NCBI RefSeq assembly: GCF_017676345.1
Contig: NZ_JAFFZM010000034.1
Span: 1-59,295, forward strand
DNA: 59,295 nt
Reading direction: 5' to 3'
DNA from: Streptomyces smyrnaeus
Lineage (GTDB): Bacteria > Actinomycetota > Actinomycetes > Streptomycetales > Streptomycetaceae
Position numbers and translations under genes: made by a program. Positions 35,768 to 43,243 of the stretch are shown here, one piece after another (the stretch's first letter is position 1; each line of letters starts with the position of its first letter). The notes beneath the pieces were generated by a model. That model did not search any database and was not told where the DNA came from. It worked only from the letters and a program-made list of their open reading frames with translations.

Positions 35768-36139
35768 GTGGCGGAGCGAGCAGTGCGCGCGGTGCGCGGC
35801 GCGGTGCAACTGGACCGGGACGAGGCCGAGCACATGAACGAGCGGGTCGGCCAGTTGCTGACCACGGTGCTGGAGCGCAACAACCTCGCCACCGAGGACC
35901 TGATCAGCATCTGGTTCACGGCCACCCCGGACCTGCACAGCGACTTCCCGGCAGCCGCGGCCCGCAAGCTGGGCATCGTGGACGTGCCGCTCATCTGCGC
36001 GCAGGAACTGGAGGTGGCGGGCGCGATGCCCCGGGTCGTCCGTATCCTGGCCCACACGGAGACCGAACTGCCCAGGTCCGGCATCAACCACGTCTATCTG
36101 GGCGCGGCTGCCGCACTTCGCAAGGACATCGCCCAGTAA
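35768..36139 (+). CDS. aroH: Chorismate mutase, AroH type
   Basis: AroH-type chorismate mutases convert chorismate to prephenate and form trimers with the active site between subunits. The 123-residue length is right. Recognisable stretches are AVRGAVQLDRDEAEHMNERV, LISIWFTATPDLHSDFPAAA, DVPLICAQELEVAGAMPRVV and the end INHVYLGAAAALR. The start is uncertain: the GTG at 35768 has GAGGAG six bases upstream; a GTG at 35783 is also possible. A CAGGCA repeat occupies 35729-35749. tyrA follows after 45 bp, so prephenate formation and its use for tyrosine are coded together. Confidence 0.92.
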   Translation: MAERAVRAVRGAVQLDRDEAEHMNERVGQLLTTVLERNNLATEDLISIWFTATPDLHSDFPAAAARKLGIVDVPLICAQELEVAGAMPRVVRILAHTETELPRSGINHVYLGAAAALRKDIAQ

Positions 36140-36184
36140 GGATCCGCCTCGGCGGAGATCCGCAGCAGAAGGACACCGCTCGCA

Positions 36185-37294
36185 ATGCGCACCGCCCTCG
36201 TGCTCGGCACGGGACTCATCGGCACCTCGGCCGCGCTGGCCCTGTCCGCGCGGGGAGTGAAGGTGCACCTCAGCGACCGCGACCCGGAGCGGGTCCGTAC
36301 GGCCGCCGCACTGGGGGCCGGGATCGAGGGGGAGCCGGCCCCGGGGTCCCCCGTGGACCTGGCGATCGTGGCCGTCCCGCCCGCGCATCTGGCGGCGACC
36401 GTGGCCGATGTCCAGCGCCGGGGCCTCGCCCGCGGGGTCATCGACGTGGGCAGCGTCAAGGGCGGACCGCGCCGGGAGCTGATCGCACTCGGCGGCGATC
36501 TGACGACGTACCTGGGCAGCCACCCGATGTCGGGCCGGGAGCAGTCGGGGCCGCTGGCCGCGACCGCCGACCTGTTCGAGGGGCGGCCCTGGGTGCTCAC
36601 CCCCACCCAGGGCACCGACACCGCCCGGGGCACCGACACCGAGGTGCTCAACCTCGCGCTGGAGCTGATCGCGCTGTGCGGGGCCGTGCCGGTGGTGATG
36701 GACGCGGACGCGCACGACCGCGCGGTCGCCCTCGTCTCGCACACCCCGCAGCTGCTGTCCACCCTGGTGGCCGCGCGGCTGGAGGAGGCCGCGGAGACGG
36801 ATGTGAGGCTGTGCGGCCAGGGCATCCGGGACGTGACGAGGATCGCGGGTTCCGATCCGGGGATGTGGGTGGACATCCTGGCCGCCAACCCGGGCCCGGT
36901 GGCCGACATCCTCGCCGAGGTGGCGACCGACCTGGATGCGGCGGTGCGGGCGCTGCGCGAGCTGGACTCGGCCGACGAGGCCAAGCGGGTCAGCGGTGCG
37001 GCGGGCGTGGAGGCGCTGCTGCGCCGCGGCAACGCGGGGCGGGCCCGGGTCCCGGGCAAGCACGGCCAGGCGCCGACCGCCTACGAGACGGTGACGGTGC
37101 TGATCAGCGACCGCCCCGGACAGCTGGCCAGGATCTTCGCGGACGCGGGGTCGGTGGGCGTCAACATCGAGGACGTCCGCATCGAGCACGCGACCGGTCA
37201 GCAGGCCGGCTACATGCAGCTCATGGTGGAGCCGGGCGCGGTACCGGTGCTGGAGCAGGAGCTGCGGGAGCGCGGCTGGTCGCTGCGGCAGTGA
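36185..37294 (+). CDS. tyrA: Prephenate dehydrogenase
   Basis: TyrA oxidatively decarboxylates prephenate to 4-hydroxyphenylpyruvate for tyrosine synthesis. The 369-residue protein begins with the NAD-binding motif VLGTGLIGTSAALALSARGV. The conserved VIDVGSVKGG and LGSHPMSGREQSGPLAA blocks and the catalytic-region HDRAVALVSHTPQLLSTLVA follow. A C-terminal ACT domain (about 295-365; TVLISDRPGQLARIFADAGS, VGVNIEDVRIEH) suggests allosteric feedback by an aromatic amino acid. AAGGA precedes the ATG at 36185. It sits between aroH and cmk, all on the same strand. Confidence 0.94.
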   Translation: MRTALVLGTGLIGTSAALALSARGVKVHLSDRDPERVRTAAALGAGIEGEPAPGSPVDLAIVAVPPAHLAATVADVQRRGLARGVIDVGSVKGGPRRELIALGGDLTTYLGSHPMSGREQSGPLAATADLFEGRPWVLTPTQGTDTARGTDTEVLNLALELIALCGAVPVVMDADAHDRAVALVSHTPQLLSTLVAARLEEAAETDVRLCGQGIRDVTRIAGSDPGMWVDILAANPGPVADILAEVATDLDAAVRALRELDSADEAKRVSGAAGVEALLRRGNAGRARVPGKHGQAPTAYETVTVLISDRPGQLARIFADAGSVGVNIEDVRIEHATGQQAGYMQLMVEPGAVPVLEQELRERGWSLRQ

Positions 37295-37439
37295 CGACGG
37301 CTACCGGCCGCCGCCCGGACGCGCGGCCTGGCGTGTCCGTGGCAGCCGGTAGCCTTGTGCGGGGACCCGGCCGGTCCCGCCCGCCCCCGTGCGCTGCCGC
37401 GCGCCGAGAGCCTCAGACCCACGAAAGGTGCCCACAACC

Positions 37440-38174
37440 GTGTCTGCAACCCCGGCAGTGATTGTCGCCATCGACGGCCCCTCCGGCACGGGCAAGTCGA
37501 GCACCTCCAAGGCCGTCGCGGCCCAGCTGGGGCTGAGCTACCTCGACACCGGCGCGCAGTACCGGGCGATCACCTGGTGGATGCTGAACAACGGTGTGGA
37601 CGTGGCCGACCCCGACGCGATCGCGGCGGCCGCCGGCAAGCCCAGCATCGTCTCGGGCACCGACCCGCTCGCCCCGGCGATCTCCGCCGACGGCGTGGAC
37701 GCCTCGGGTCCGATCCGCACCCCCGAGGTCACCGCCGCGGTCAGCGCGGTCAGTGCGGTGCCCGAGGTCCGGGAGCGCATCACCGAGCTGCAGCGGACCA
37801 TCGCGGCGAAGGCGGGCGGCGGCATCGTCGTCGAGGGCCGGGACATCGGCACCACCGTGCTGCCCGACGCGGACCTGAAGGTCTTCCTCACCGCCTCGGC
37901 CGAGGCCCGGGCCGCCCGCCGCAACGGGGAGCTGAAGGCCGCCGACGGCAAGCCCGTCAGCGACCTGGCCGCCACCCAGCAGGCGCTGGCCGCGCGGGAC
38001 AAGGCGGACTCCAGCCGTAAGACCTCCCCGCTGAAGAAGGCCGACGACGCCGTCGAGGTGGACACCACCGAGCTGTCGTTGGAGCAGGTCGTCGAGTGCG
38101 TCGTCACCCTGGTGGAGAAGGCGGCGGCAGGCAAGACGGGTCCCGCCGGGAGCAGGGAGAAGGCGGCCAGGTGA
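37440..38174 (+). CDS. cmk: Cytidylate kinase
   Basis: Cmk phosphorylates CMP/dCMP to the diphosphates. The 244-residue protein has the P-loop VAIDGPSGTGKSSTSKAVA at residues 9-20, YLDTGAQYRAITWWML, IRTPEVTAAVSAVSAVPEVR, the lid region VVEGRDIGTTVLPDADLKVF and ASAEARAARRNGELKAADGK. The GTG at 37440 has GAAAGG eleven bases upstream. An upstream extension in frame has no supporting ribosome-binding site. The stop overlaps the plsC start (GTGA), and der follows, an order shared with mycobacteria. Confidence 0.95.
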   Translation: MSATPAVIVAIDGPSGTGKSSTSKAVAAQLGLSYLDTGAQYRAITWWMLNNGVDVADPDAIAAAAGKPSIVSGTDPLAPAISADGVDASGPIRTPEVTAAVSAVSAVPEVRERITELQRTIAAKAGGGIVVEGRDIGTTVLPDADLKVFLTASAEARAARRNGELKAADGKPVSDLAATQQALAARDKADSSRKTSPLKKADDAVEVDTTELSLEQVVECVVTLVEKAAAGKTGPAGSREKAAR

Positions 38175-38860
38175 CGGGAAGCGACTCCGCGCCGGGCGGG
38201 GCCCCGAGCGAGCGGGGCGCCGCTGTCGGCCGCCGGATCGGCATAGGGCTGATGAACTCGCTGTGGCGGCCCCGGGTGCTGGGTGCCTGGCGGGTACCGG
38301 CGACGGGTCCGGTGATCCTGGCGGGCAACCACGCGCACAACGTCGACGGACCCATGCTGATGGGCACGGCACCCCGGCCGGTGCACTTCCTGATCAAGAA
38401 GGAGGCGTTCATCGGCCCGCTCGACCCCTTTCTGCGCGGCATCGGCCAGCTCAAGGTCGACCGCAGCGCCGCCGACCGCAGCGCCGTCACCGACGCGCTG
38501 GCGGTGCTGGAGGCCGGCGGGGTGCTGGGCATCTTCCCGGAGGGCACCCGGGGCCAGGGCGACTTCGCCGCGCTGCGCGGTGGGCTGGCCTACTTCGCGC
38601 TGCGCTCCGGGGCACCCGTCGTTCCGGTCGCGGTGCTCGGCAGCGCGGACCGTGCGGGCCGGCTGATACGGGCGCTGCCGCCGCTGCGCAGCCGGATCGA
38701 TGTGGTCTTCGGTGACCCGTTCACCGTGGGCGACGGCTCCGGACGGCGGACCAGGACGGCGCTGGACGAGGCCACCGTGCGGCTCCAGGAGCGGCTCGCC
38801 GGGCATCTGACCGACGCCAGGCGGCTCACCGGCCTTTGCCGGCCTCCGGCCGGGCGGTGA
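38171..38860 (+). CDS. 1-acyl-sn-glycerol-3-phosphate acyltransferase (PlsC-like)
   Basis: This 229-residue lysophospholipid acyltransferase of the PlsC/AGPAT family should acylate lysophosphatidic acid to phosphatidic acid at the membrane. The catalytic H-x4-D motif is in VILAGNHAHNVDGPMLMG, the substrate-binding motif III is FPEGTRGQGDFAALRGGLAY, and the PVVPVAVLGSADRAG stretch follows. The GTG at 38171 overlaps the cmk stop (GTGA), implying cotranscription in cmk-plsC-der. No full transmembrane helix is obvious, so it is likely peripheral. Confidence 0.92.
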   Translation: MTGSDSAPGGAPSERGAAVGRRIGIGLMNSLWRPRVLGAWRVPATGPVILAGNHAHNVDGPMLMGTAPRPVHFLIKKEAFIGPLDPFLRGIGQLKVDRSAADRSAVTDALAVLEAGGVLGIFPEGTRGQGDFAALRGGLAYFALRSGAPVVPVAVLGSADRAGRLIRALPPLRSRIDVVFGDPFTVGDGSGRRTRTALDEATVRLQERLAGHLTDARRLTGLCRPPAGR

Positions 38861-38940
38861 CCCCACCCATAACACCGCTCCAGCAGCCGCGGCACCGGCA
38901 GCAGCTGTCCAGACCCGATGAACGACGAGGACGAGACGTC

Positions 38941-40419
38941 ATGAACGACCAGATGCACCCCGCCGAAGACGGCCCCGAGCACGTCCACGGTGAGCTGGGT
39001 GACGCCGAGTTCGCCGAGTTCATGGAGCTCGCCGCGGAGGAGGGCTTCGACCAGGAGGAGGTCGAGGGCGCGCTCGGTGAGGCGGGGCACGGACCGCTGC
39101 CCGTGCTCGCCGTCGTCGGCCGCCCCAATGTCGGCAAGTCGACGCTGGTGAACCGCATCATCGGCCGCCGCGAGGCCGTGGTGGAGGACCGCCCGGGCGT
39201 CACCAGGGACCGGGTGACCTACGAGGCCGAGTGGGCGGGCCGCCGCTTCAAGGTGGTGGACACCGGCGGCTGGGAGCAGGACGTCCTGGGCATCGACGCC
39301 TCCGTCGCGGCGCAGGCCGAGTTCGCCGTCGAGGCCGCCGACGCCGTGGTGTTCGTGGTGGACGCCATGGTGGGCGCCACCGACACCGACGAGGCCGTCG
39401 TCAAGCTGCTGCGCCGCGCGGGCAAGCCCGTGGTGCTGTGCGCCAACAAGGTCGACGGCCCCTCCGGCGAGGCGGACGCCGCCTATCTGTGGTCGCTGGG
39501 CCTGGGCGAGCCGTACCCGGTCTCGGCGCTGCACGGGCGCGGTACGGGCGACATGCTGGACGAGGTGCTCAAGGTGCTGCCGGACGCGCCGCAGCAGACC
39601 TTCGGCGGCGCCCCGCTGGGCGGGCCGCGCCGGGTCGCGCTGATCGGCCGTCCCAACGTCGGCAAGTCCTCGCTGCTGAACAAGGTGGCCGGCGAGGAGC
39701 GCGTCGTCGTCAACGAGCAGGCCGGTACCACCCGCGACCCGGTGGACGAGCTGATCGAACTGGGCGGCAAGACCTGGAAGTTCGTCGACACGGCGGGCAT
39801 CAGGCGGCGCGTCCATATGACCGAGGGCGCCGACTACTACGCCTCGCTGCGCACGGCGGCGGCGCTGGAGAAGGCCGAGGTCGCGGTCGTGCTGATCGAC
39901 GTCAGCGAGTCGATCAGCGTGCAGGACCTGCGCATCGTCACCATGGCCGTGGAGTCCGGCCGGGCCGTGGTGCTGGCGTACAACAAGTGGGACACCCTGG
40001 ACGAGGAACGCCGCTTCTACCTGGAGCGGGAGATCGAGCGGGACCTCGTACAGGTGCGCTGGGCGCCGCGGGTCAACGTCTCGGCGCGCACCGGCCGGCA
40101 CATGGAGAAGCTGGTGCCGGCCATCGAGACGGCGCTGGAGAGCTGGGAGACCCGGGTTCCGACGGGAAAGCTGAACGCCTTTCTCGGTGAGATCGTCGCG
40201 GCACACCCCCACCCGGTGCGCGGCGGGAAGCAGCCGCGGATCCTCTTCGGCACCCAGGCCGGGACCAGGCCGCCGCGTTTCGTGCTGTTCGCCTCCGGCT
40301 TCCTGGAGGCCGGCTACCGCCGCTTCGTGGAGCGGCGGCTGCGTGAGGAGTTCGGCTTCGAGGGGACGCCGGTGCAGATCTCGGTACGGGTGCGCGAGAA
40401 GCGCGGCCGCAAGAAGTAG
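38941..40419 (+). CDS. der: Ribosome-assembly GTPase Der (EngA)
   Basis: Der is an essential GTPase with two tandem G domains, needed for 50S subunit maturation. The 492-residue protein has G1 motifs VVGRPNVGKSTLVNRI near residue 60 and LIGRPNVGKSSLLNKV near 240, G3 motifs DTGGWEQDV and DTAGIRRRV, and G4 motifs CANKVDG and AYNKWD, then a C-terminal KH-like domain (GKLNAFLGEIVAAHPHPVRG). An acidic 50-residue N-terminal extension precedes G domain 1, as is usual in actinobacteria. The ATG at 38941 is the chosen start; a longer open frame runs back into plsC. Confidence 0.96.
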   Translation: MNDQMHPAEDGPEHVHGELGDAEFAEFMELAAEEGFDQEEVEGALGEAGHGPLPVLAVVGRPNVGKSTLVNRIIGRREAVVEDRPGVTRDRVTYEAEWAGRRFKVVDTGGWEQDVLGIDASVAAQAEFAVEAADAVVFVVDAMVGATDTDEAVVKLLRRAGKPVVLCANKVDGPSGEADAAYLWSLGLGEPYPVSALHGRGTGDMLDEVLKVLPDAPQQTFGGAPLGGPRRVALIGRPNVGKSSLLNKVAGEERVVVNEQAGTTRDPVDELIELGGKTWKFVDTAGIRRRVHMTEGADYYASLRTAAALEKAEVAVVLIDVSESISVQDLRIVTMAVESGRAVVLAYNKWDTLDEERRFYLEREIERDLVQVRWAPRVNVSARTGRHMEKLVPAIETALESWETRVPTGKLNAFLGEIVAAHPHPVRGGKQPRILFGTQAGTRPPRFVLFASGFLEAGYRRFVERRLREEFGFEGTPVQISVRVREKRGRKK

Positions 40420-40442
40420 CGGAGGGCCCCGGCGCCGTCTGC

Positions 40443-40477
40443 GGCCCGGCCCGGGGCTTCCCGCCCCGTGCCGGGCC
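40443..40477. terminator. Hairpin between der and the convergent hypothetical gene
   Basis: GGCCCGGCCCGGGGC (40443-40457) pairs with GCCCCGTGCCGGGCC (40463-40477) with one mismatch and a five-base loop. It lies between the two convergent stop codons. Confidence 0.7.
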
Positions 40478-40481
40478 GGTC

Positions 40482-40982
40482 TCAGTGCTGGTGGCCGTGG
40501 CGGGGGGCCGGGGGCAGTGCGGGCAGGTGCCATTGGGGGGTGTGCCAGGAGCCGGCCGACGCCTCCTGGTCGCCCCACGGTCCCGTCCCCGTGCCGTGCA
40601 CCGTGCCGAACCCCTCGAAGCGCAGCTCCTCCTCGCCCGTACGGTCCCCGGGCAGTGCCCGGAAGAGTCTGCGGTACTCCGCGTACAGCGAGTCGTAGAT
40701 GGGGGTGGACCCTTCCGGGGACGAGCTGTGCGGTGTCCGCATCCGGGGGACCGCCGGGGCCCCGGATGCGGACACCGCGCGCCCGTGGCCGAGATGAGGT
40801 TGGTGGGCTCGGAGAGGCTCGTATTGCTGCACGTCTGCCCAACGACCGTGCGGCGTCCCGGATGCGGTCCCGTGTGACGAATGACCGGATCGCACGGGTT
40901 GCCCCTGTCTGTTCGCGCTGTCGCTCCCGGTCGCCCCCTGCGGCCGGGAGCGGTTCGCGCGCGGCGGCTGCGGGCGGCTCAT
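40482..40982 (-). CDS. Uncharacterised Streptomyces protein
   Basis: The protein has 166 residues. The first 90 are low complexity, rich in Ser, Gly, His, Arg and Gln. The one segment that looks conserved is PIYDSLYAEYRRLFRALPGD followed by RTGEEELRFEGFGTVHGTGT. The C-terminus is His/Pro/Trp-rich (WHTPQWHLPALPPAPRHGHQ). I recall proteins with a similar YDSLYxEYRRxFRALPGDRxGEE core in streptomycetes but no known function. The ATG at 40982 overlaps the stop of the next gene (ATGA), so it is translationally coupled to it. Confidence 0.75.
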   Translation of the reverse strand: MSRPQPPRANRSRPQGATGSDSANRQGQPVRSGHSSHGTASGTPHGRWADVQQYEPLRAHQPHLGHGRAVSASGAPAVPRMRTPHSSSPEGSTPIYDSLYAEYRRLFRALPGDRTGEEELRFEGFGTVHGTGTGPWGDQEASAGSWHTPQWHLPALPPAPRHGHQH

Positions 40983-41845
40983 GTCCCCGTCAGCGGCATC
41001 GTGCCGGCGACCAGGACGCCGCCGGCCGCCGCCTTCTCCAGCGCTTCCCGCAGCAGGTCCTCGCGGGGCTGCTGGCCGATGGAGCCGGCGGGCGCCGCGT
41101 AGACCACCACGGTGTGGCTCTTTGCCGCCGCCGTGCGCCAGCCCTCGGTGACGGCGAGCGGCTGATGGGCCTGCCACCAGGCGACCGGTTGCCCACCGGG
41201 GGTGGCGGGGGGCTGGAAGACGGCGTGCAGCTGCCCCATGGCCACCAGCACCGACCAGCCGACGACCGGCGCGGGCAGCCGTCCGACCTCGGTGACGGGC
41301 ATGAAGCCCTGCTCGATCAGCAGCGGCAGGAACTCGTCGCCCGGACCGTCCGATCCGGGGCGCGCGATGGGGCCGGTGGGCTCGACGACGAGGGCGGGAT
41401 GGGCGGCGTCGTCGATGAGGACCTGCCCGCAGGTGACTCCCAGCACCGCCTGGCGCGCCCCGCCCTCAGGAGCCGCCGCGCGGGAGGGGGCGGTGGGCGG
41501 TGGGACGGCCGGAGCGGGGGCGGCGGGCGCGGCAGGCGGCTCGGTCCGACCGGTGGCGGGGGAGGGTTCGTCCGCGGCGAGGGAGCGGACGGCGCCCTGG
41601 AGCTGGTCCTCGGTGACAGTCACCACCTGGGAGGGGATGCAGGCCGCGTGTGCGAAGGCGAGGACGGCGGTCTCCTCGCCGACGAACAGCACGGTGCTGG
41701 TGCGCTCCTGGTGGGTGTTGCCCCGGGCGCGGCACGAGGTGCAGTCGTAGTCTCCTGGGTCGTTCTCTCCGGCGAGCAGCCTGTCGGCTTCTGCTTCGCC
41801 GATCTCGGCGCGTACGGCGTCGCTGACATCGAGCATGGGGGACAC
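40979..41845 (-). CDS. Uncharacterised protein with a CxxC pair and a secretion-chaperone-like C-terminal half
   Basis: The protein has 288 residues and no recognised catalytic motif. The N-terminal part (MLDVSDAVRAEIGEAEADRL) is followed by YDCTSCRARGNTHQE, with a CxxC pair that could bind metal, and VLFVGEETAVLAFAHAACIP. A Pro/Ala linker (about 125-170) leads to a folded-looking C-terminal half (VLGVTCGQVLIDDAAHPALV, GFMPVTEVGRLPAPVVGWSV, SHTVVVYAAPAGSIGQQPRE). I favour the GTG at 41845 because AGGAG lies five bases before it; the ATG at 41836 is the alternative. It is translated just ahead of and coupled to the gene at 40482-40982. Confidence 0.75.
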   Translation of the reverse strand: MSPMLDVSDAVRAEIGEAEADRLLAGENDPGDYDCTSCRARGNTHQERTSTVLFVGEETAVLAFAHAACIPSQVVTVTEDQLQGAVRSLAADEPSPATGRTEPPAAPAAPAPAVPPPTAPSRAAAPEGGARQAVLGVTCGQVLIDDAAHPALVVEPTGPIARPGSDGPGDEFLPLLIEQGFMPVTEVGRLPAPVVGWSVLVAMGQLHAVFQPPATPGGQPVAWWQAHQPLAVTEGWRTAAAKSHTVVVYAAPAGSIGQQPREDLLREALEKAAAGGVLVAGTMPLTGT

Positions 41846-42139
41846 GGGAGCTCCTGGCTTTGGGTTCCTGTTCGCCTGGACAACGGGTGATCTGTGGTCG
41901 CGGTCACGCGCGTGCGCCTGCGCGTGTCCCCTGTTCGTACGCAAGCGGTCACATAGCAGGGGGAAGAGCTCACACGCCGTCAACATGTGTGGGGGCCACG
42001 AGACTTCGGCCGGTGAAGTGACTCACAGCGAGGGGGTCGCGCTGTCAACTACTGCCCGAATTGCTGGTGTTTGGGGGGTGTCCTAAAACCGCTGTTATAG
42101 CTGGTAACCGGCGCATGGCCTGCAAAGACATGGTTCTGG
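41846..42139. other. Divergent intergenic region upstream of rpf
   Basis: About 290 bp between the unknown minus-strand pair and the rpf promoter, lower in GC than its surroundings around 41990-42120 (GAATTGCTGGTG, CCTAAAACCGCTGTTATAGC). I see no gene, repeat or known riboswitch in it. Confidence 0.5.
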
Positions 42140-42169
42140 TTGAAAGTCGGGCGAGACGGTCCCTACATT
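42140..42169 (+). promoter_or_regulatory. Candidate promoter of the rpf gene
   Basis: TTGAAA (42140-42145), an 18-bp spacer and TACATT (42164-42169) form one of the better vegetative-type promoters in the window. It predicts a leader of about 120 nt before the TTG start at 42295. Confidence 0.55.
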
Positions 42170-42207
42170 CCTCGGCGGTGCAACGAGCATCACCCGGGAC
42201 AGGTGGA

Positions 42208-42246
42208 GCCGAGTGCGGGCGCCGGATGCGTCCAACGGCACTCGGC
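42208..42246 (+). ncRNA. Stem-loop in the rpf leader, possible regulatory element
   Basis: GCCGAGTGC (42208-42216) pairs perfectly with GCACTCGGC (42238-42246), enclosing a 21-nt region that can form a smaller GGA/TCC stem. It lies inside the predicted 5' leader, 48 nt before the start codon. It does not match the c-di-AMP (ydaO) riboswitch that precedes some Streptomyces rpf genes, as far as I can tell. Confidence 0.35.
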
Positions 42247-42294
42247 CACACGGGGGAGACACGGGGTTTCCCGGGTTCGTCGAGAGGGTTTGAT

Positions 42295-42918
42295 TTGTCC
42301 AAGCGTCGTACAGCAGTGCTCACGGGTGCCGGTCTCGCCGCCCCGCTCGCCCTGCTCGCCGCCACGGCTCCGACGGCCTCGGCGGCGTCGAACGACGGAG
42401 TGTGGGACCGCATCGCCCAGTGCGAGAGCGGAGGGAACTGGCAGACCAACACCGGCAACGGCTACTACGGCGGTCTGCAGTTCTCGGCCGGCACCTGGAA
42501 GGCGTTCGGCGGCGGTGCCTACGCGCCCACCGCCGACAAGGCCAGCAAGGCGCAGCAGATCGCTGTGGCCACCAAGGTGCAGCAGGCTCAGGGCTGGGGC
42601 GCCTGGCCCAACTGCTCGGTCAAGGCGGGAGCCTCCGGTACGCCGCCGCAGGCGTCGCAGCCGGCCGGCGGGTCGCAGCAGTCCGGGCAGGAGTCCGCGC
42701 CGCAGGCCGGATCCCCGTCGGACGACCGCCCTGCCCCGCGCGCCGACCGCGGTTCCGCACGCGAGGGCTCCGGCAACTACACCGTCAAGGCCGGTGACAC
42801 CCTCGGCTCGATCGCCGCAGCGCACGGGAAGAGCTGGAAGGACGTCTACAGCGCCAACAAGGACGTCATCGGGAACGACCCCGACCTCATCCTCGCCGGT
42901 CAGAAGCTCGACGTCTGA
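42295..42918 (+). CDS. Resuscitation-promoting factor-like muralytic enzyme with LysM
   Basis: This 207-residue secreted cell-wall lytic transglycosylase starts with a signal peptide (RRTAVLTGAGLAAPLALLAA, cleavage after TASAA near residue 35). The Rpf domain is NDGVWDRIAQCESGGNWQTN, with the catalytic Glu in CESGGNW, then GYYGGLQFSAGTWKAFGGG and AVATKVQQAQGWGAWPNCSV. A Ser/Pro/Gln-rich linker leads to a C-terminal LysM peptidoglycan-binding domain (YTVKAGDTLGSIAAAHGKSW). I chose the TTG at 42295, seven bases after GAGAGGG; it puts the positively charged n-region (SKRR) at the start. The role is wall remodelling during spore germination or growth, by family analogy. Confidence 0.92.
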   Translation: MSKRRTAVLTGAGLAAPLALLAATAPTASAASNDGVWDRIAQCESGGNWQTNTGNGYYGGLQFSAGTWKAFGGGAYAPTADKASKAQQIAVATKVQQAQGWGAWPNCSVKAGASGTPPQASQPAGGSQQSGQESAPQAGSPSDDRPAPRADRGSAREGSGNYTVKAGDTLGSIAAAHGKSWKDVYSANKDVIGNDPDLILAGQKLDV

Positions 42919-42947
42919 GCCCTGCCGGCCGGCCCACGGCCATGGGA

Positions 42948-42990
42948 CACGGCGGCCCCGCCAGGCACGGTGCCTGGCGGGGCCGCCGTG
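42948..42990 (+). terminator. 20-bp perfect hairpin terminator after rpf
   Basis: CACGGCGGCCCCGCCAGGCA (42948-42967) pairs perfectly with its inverse (42971-42990) around a three-base CGG loop. It lies 30 bp after the stop and has no U tract. Confidence 0.85.
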
Positions 42991-43120
42991 CGTTCGGATC
43001 GCGGTTGTTCGGTGCGGCTCCCTCGCATCCTCGCGGTTCGGTCCCCGGGCGCCCGAGGCGCCGACTGAACGTCCGAAGCACAGAAGAAGTTCCCAGCACA
43101 GGGTCACAAAAGTAAAACCA

Positions 43121-43137
43121 TTCAGAACTCTTCTGAA
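43121..43137. promoter_or_regulatory. Perfect operator-like palindrome TTCAGAA-CTC-TTCTGAA
   Basis: Seven-base perfect arms with a three-base spacer lie in an AT-rich stretch 107 bp upstream of the GT4 gene start. The size and symmetry suit a dimeric regulator. I cannot name the protein. Confidence 0.5.
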
Positions 43138-43243
43138 ACAACCTGCTCAATGCGCCCAACCCTTCCCGGTACTTAACGGTCTAGCTCGGTGGCAGGCGGA
43201 CAGAGGGGGACTGAACCGCGAGGATGCGTGGGACTCGGGTAAA

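Noticed and set aside
42061..42294. N-terminal extension of the Rpf protein to an upstream ATG.
   Set aside because: It would bury the signal peptide. The TTG at 42295 has a ribosome-binding site, and the predicted promoter lies inside the extension.
42170..42294. c-di-AMP (ydaO) riboswitch upstream of rpf.
   Set aside because: The leader is short and the conserved blocks I remember for that class are not visible.
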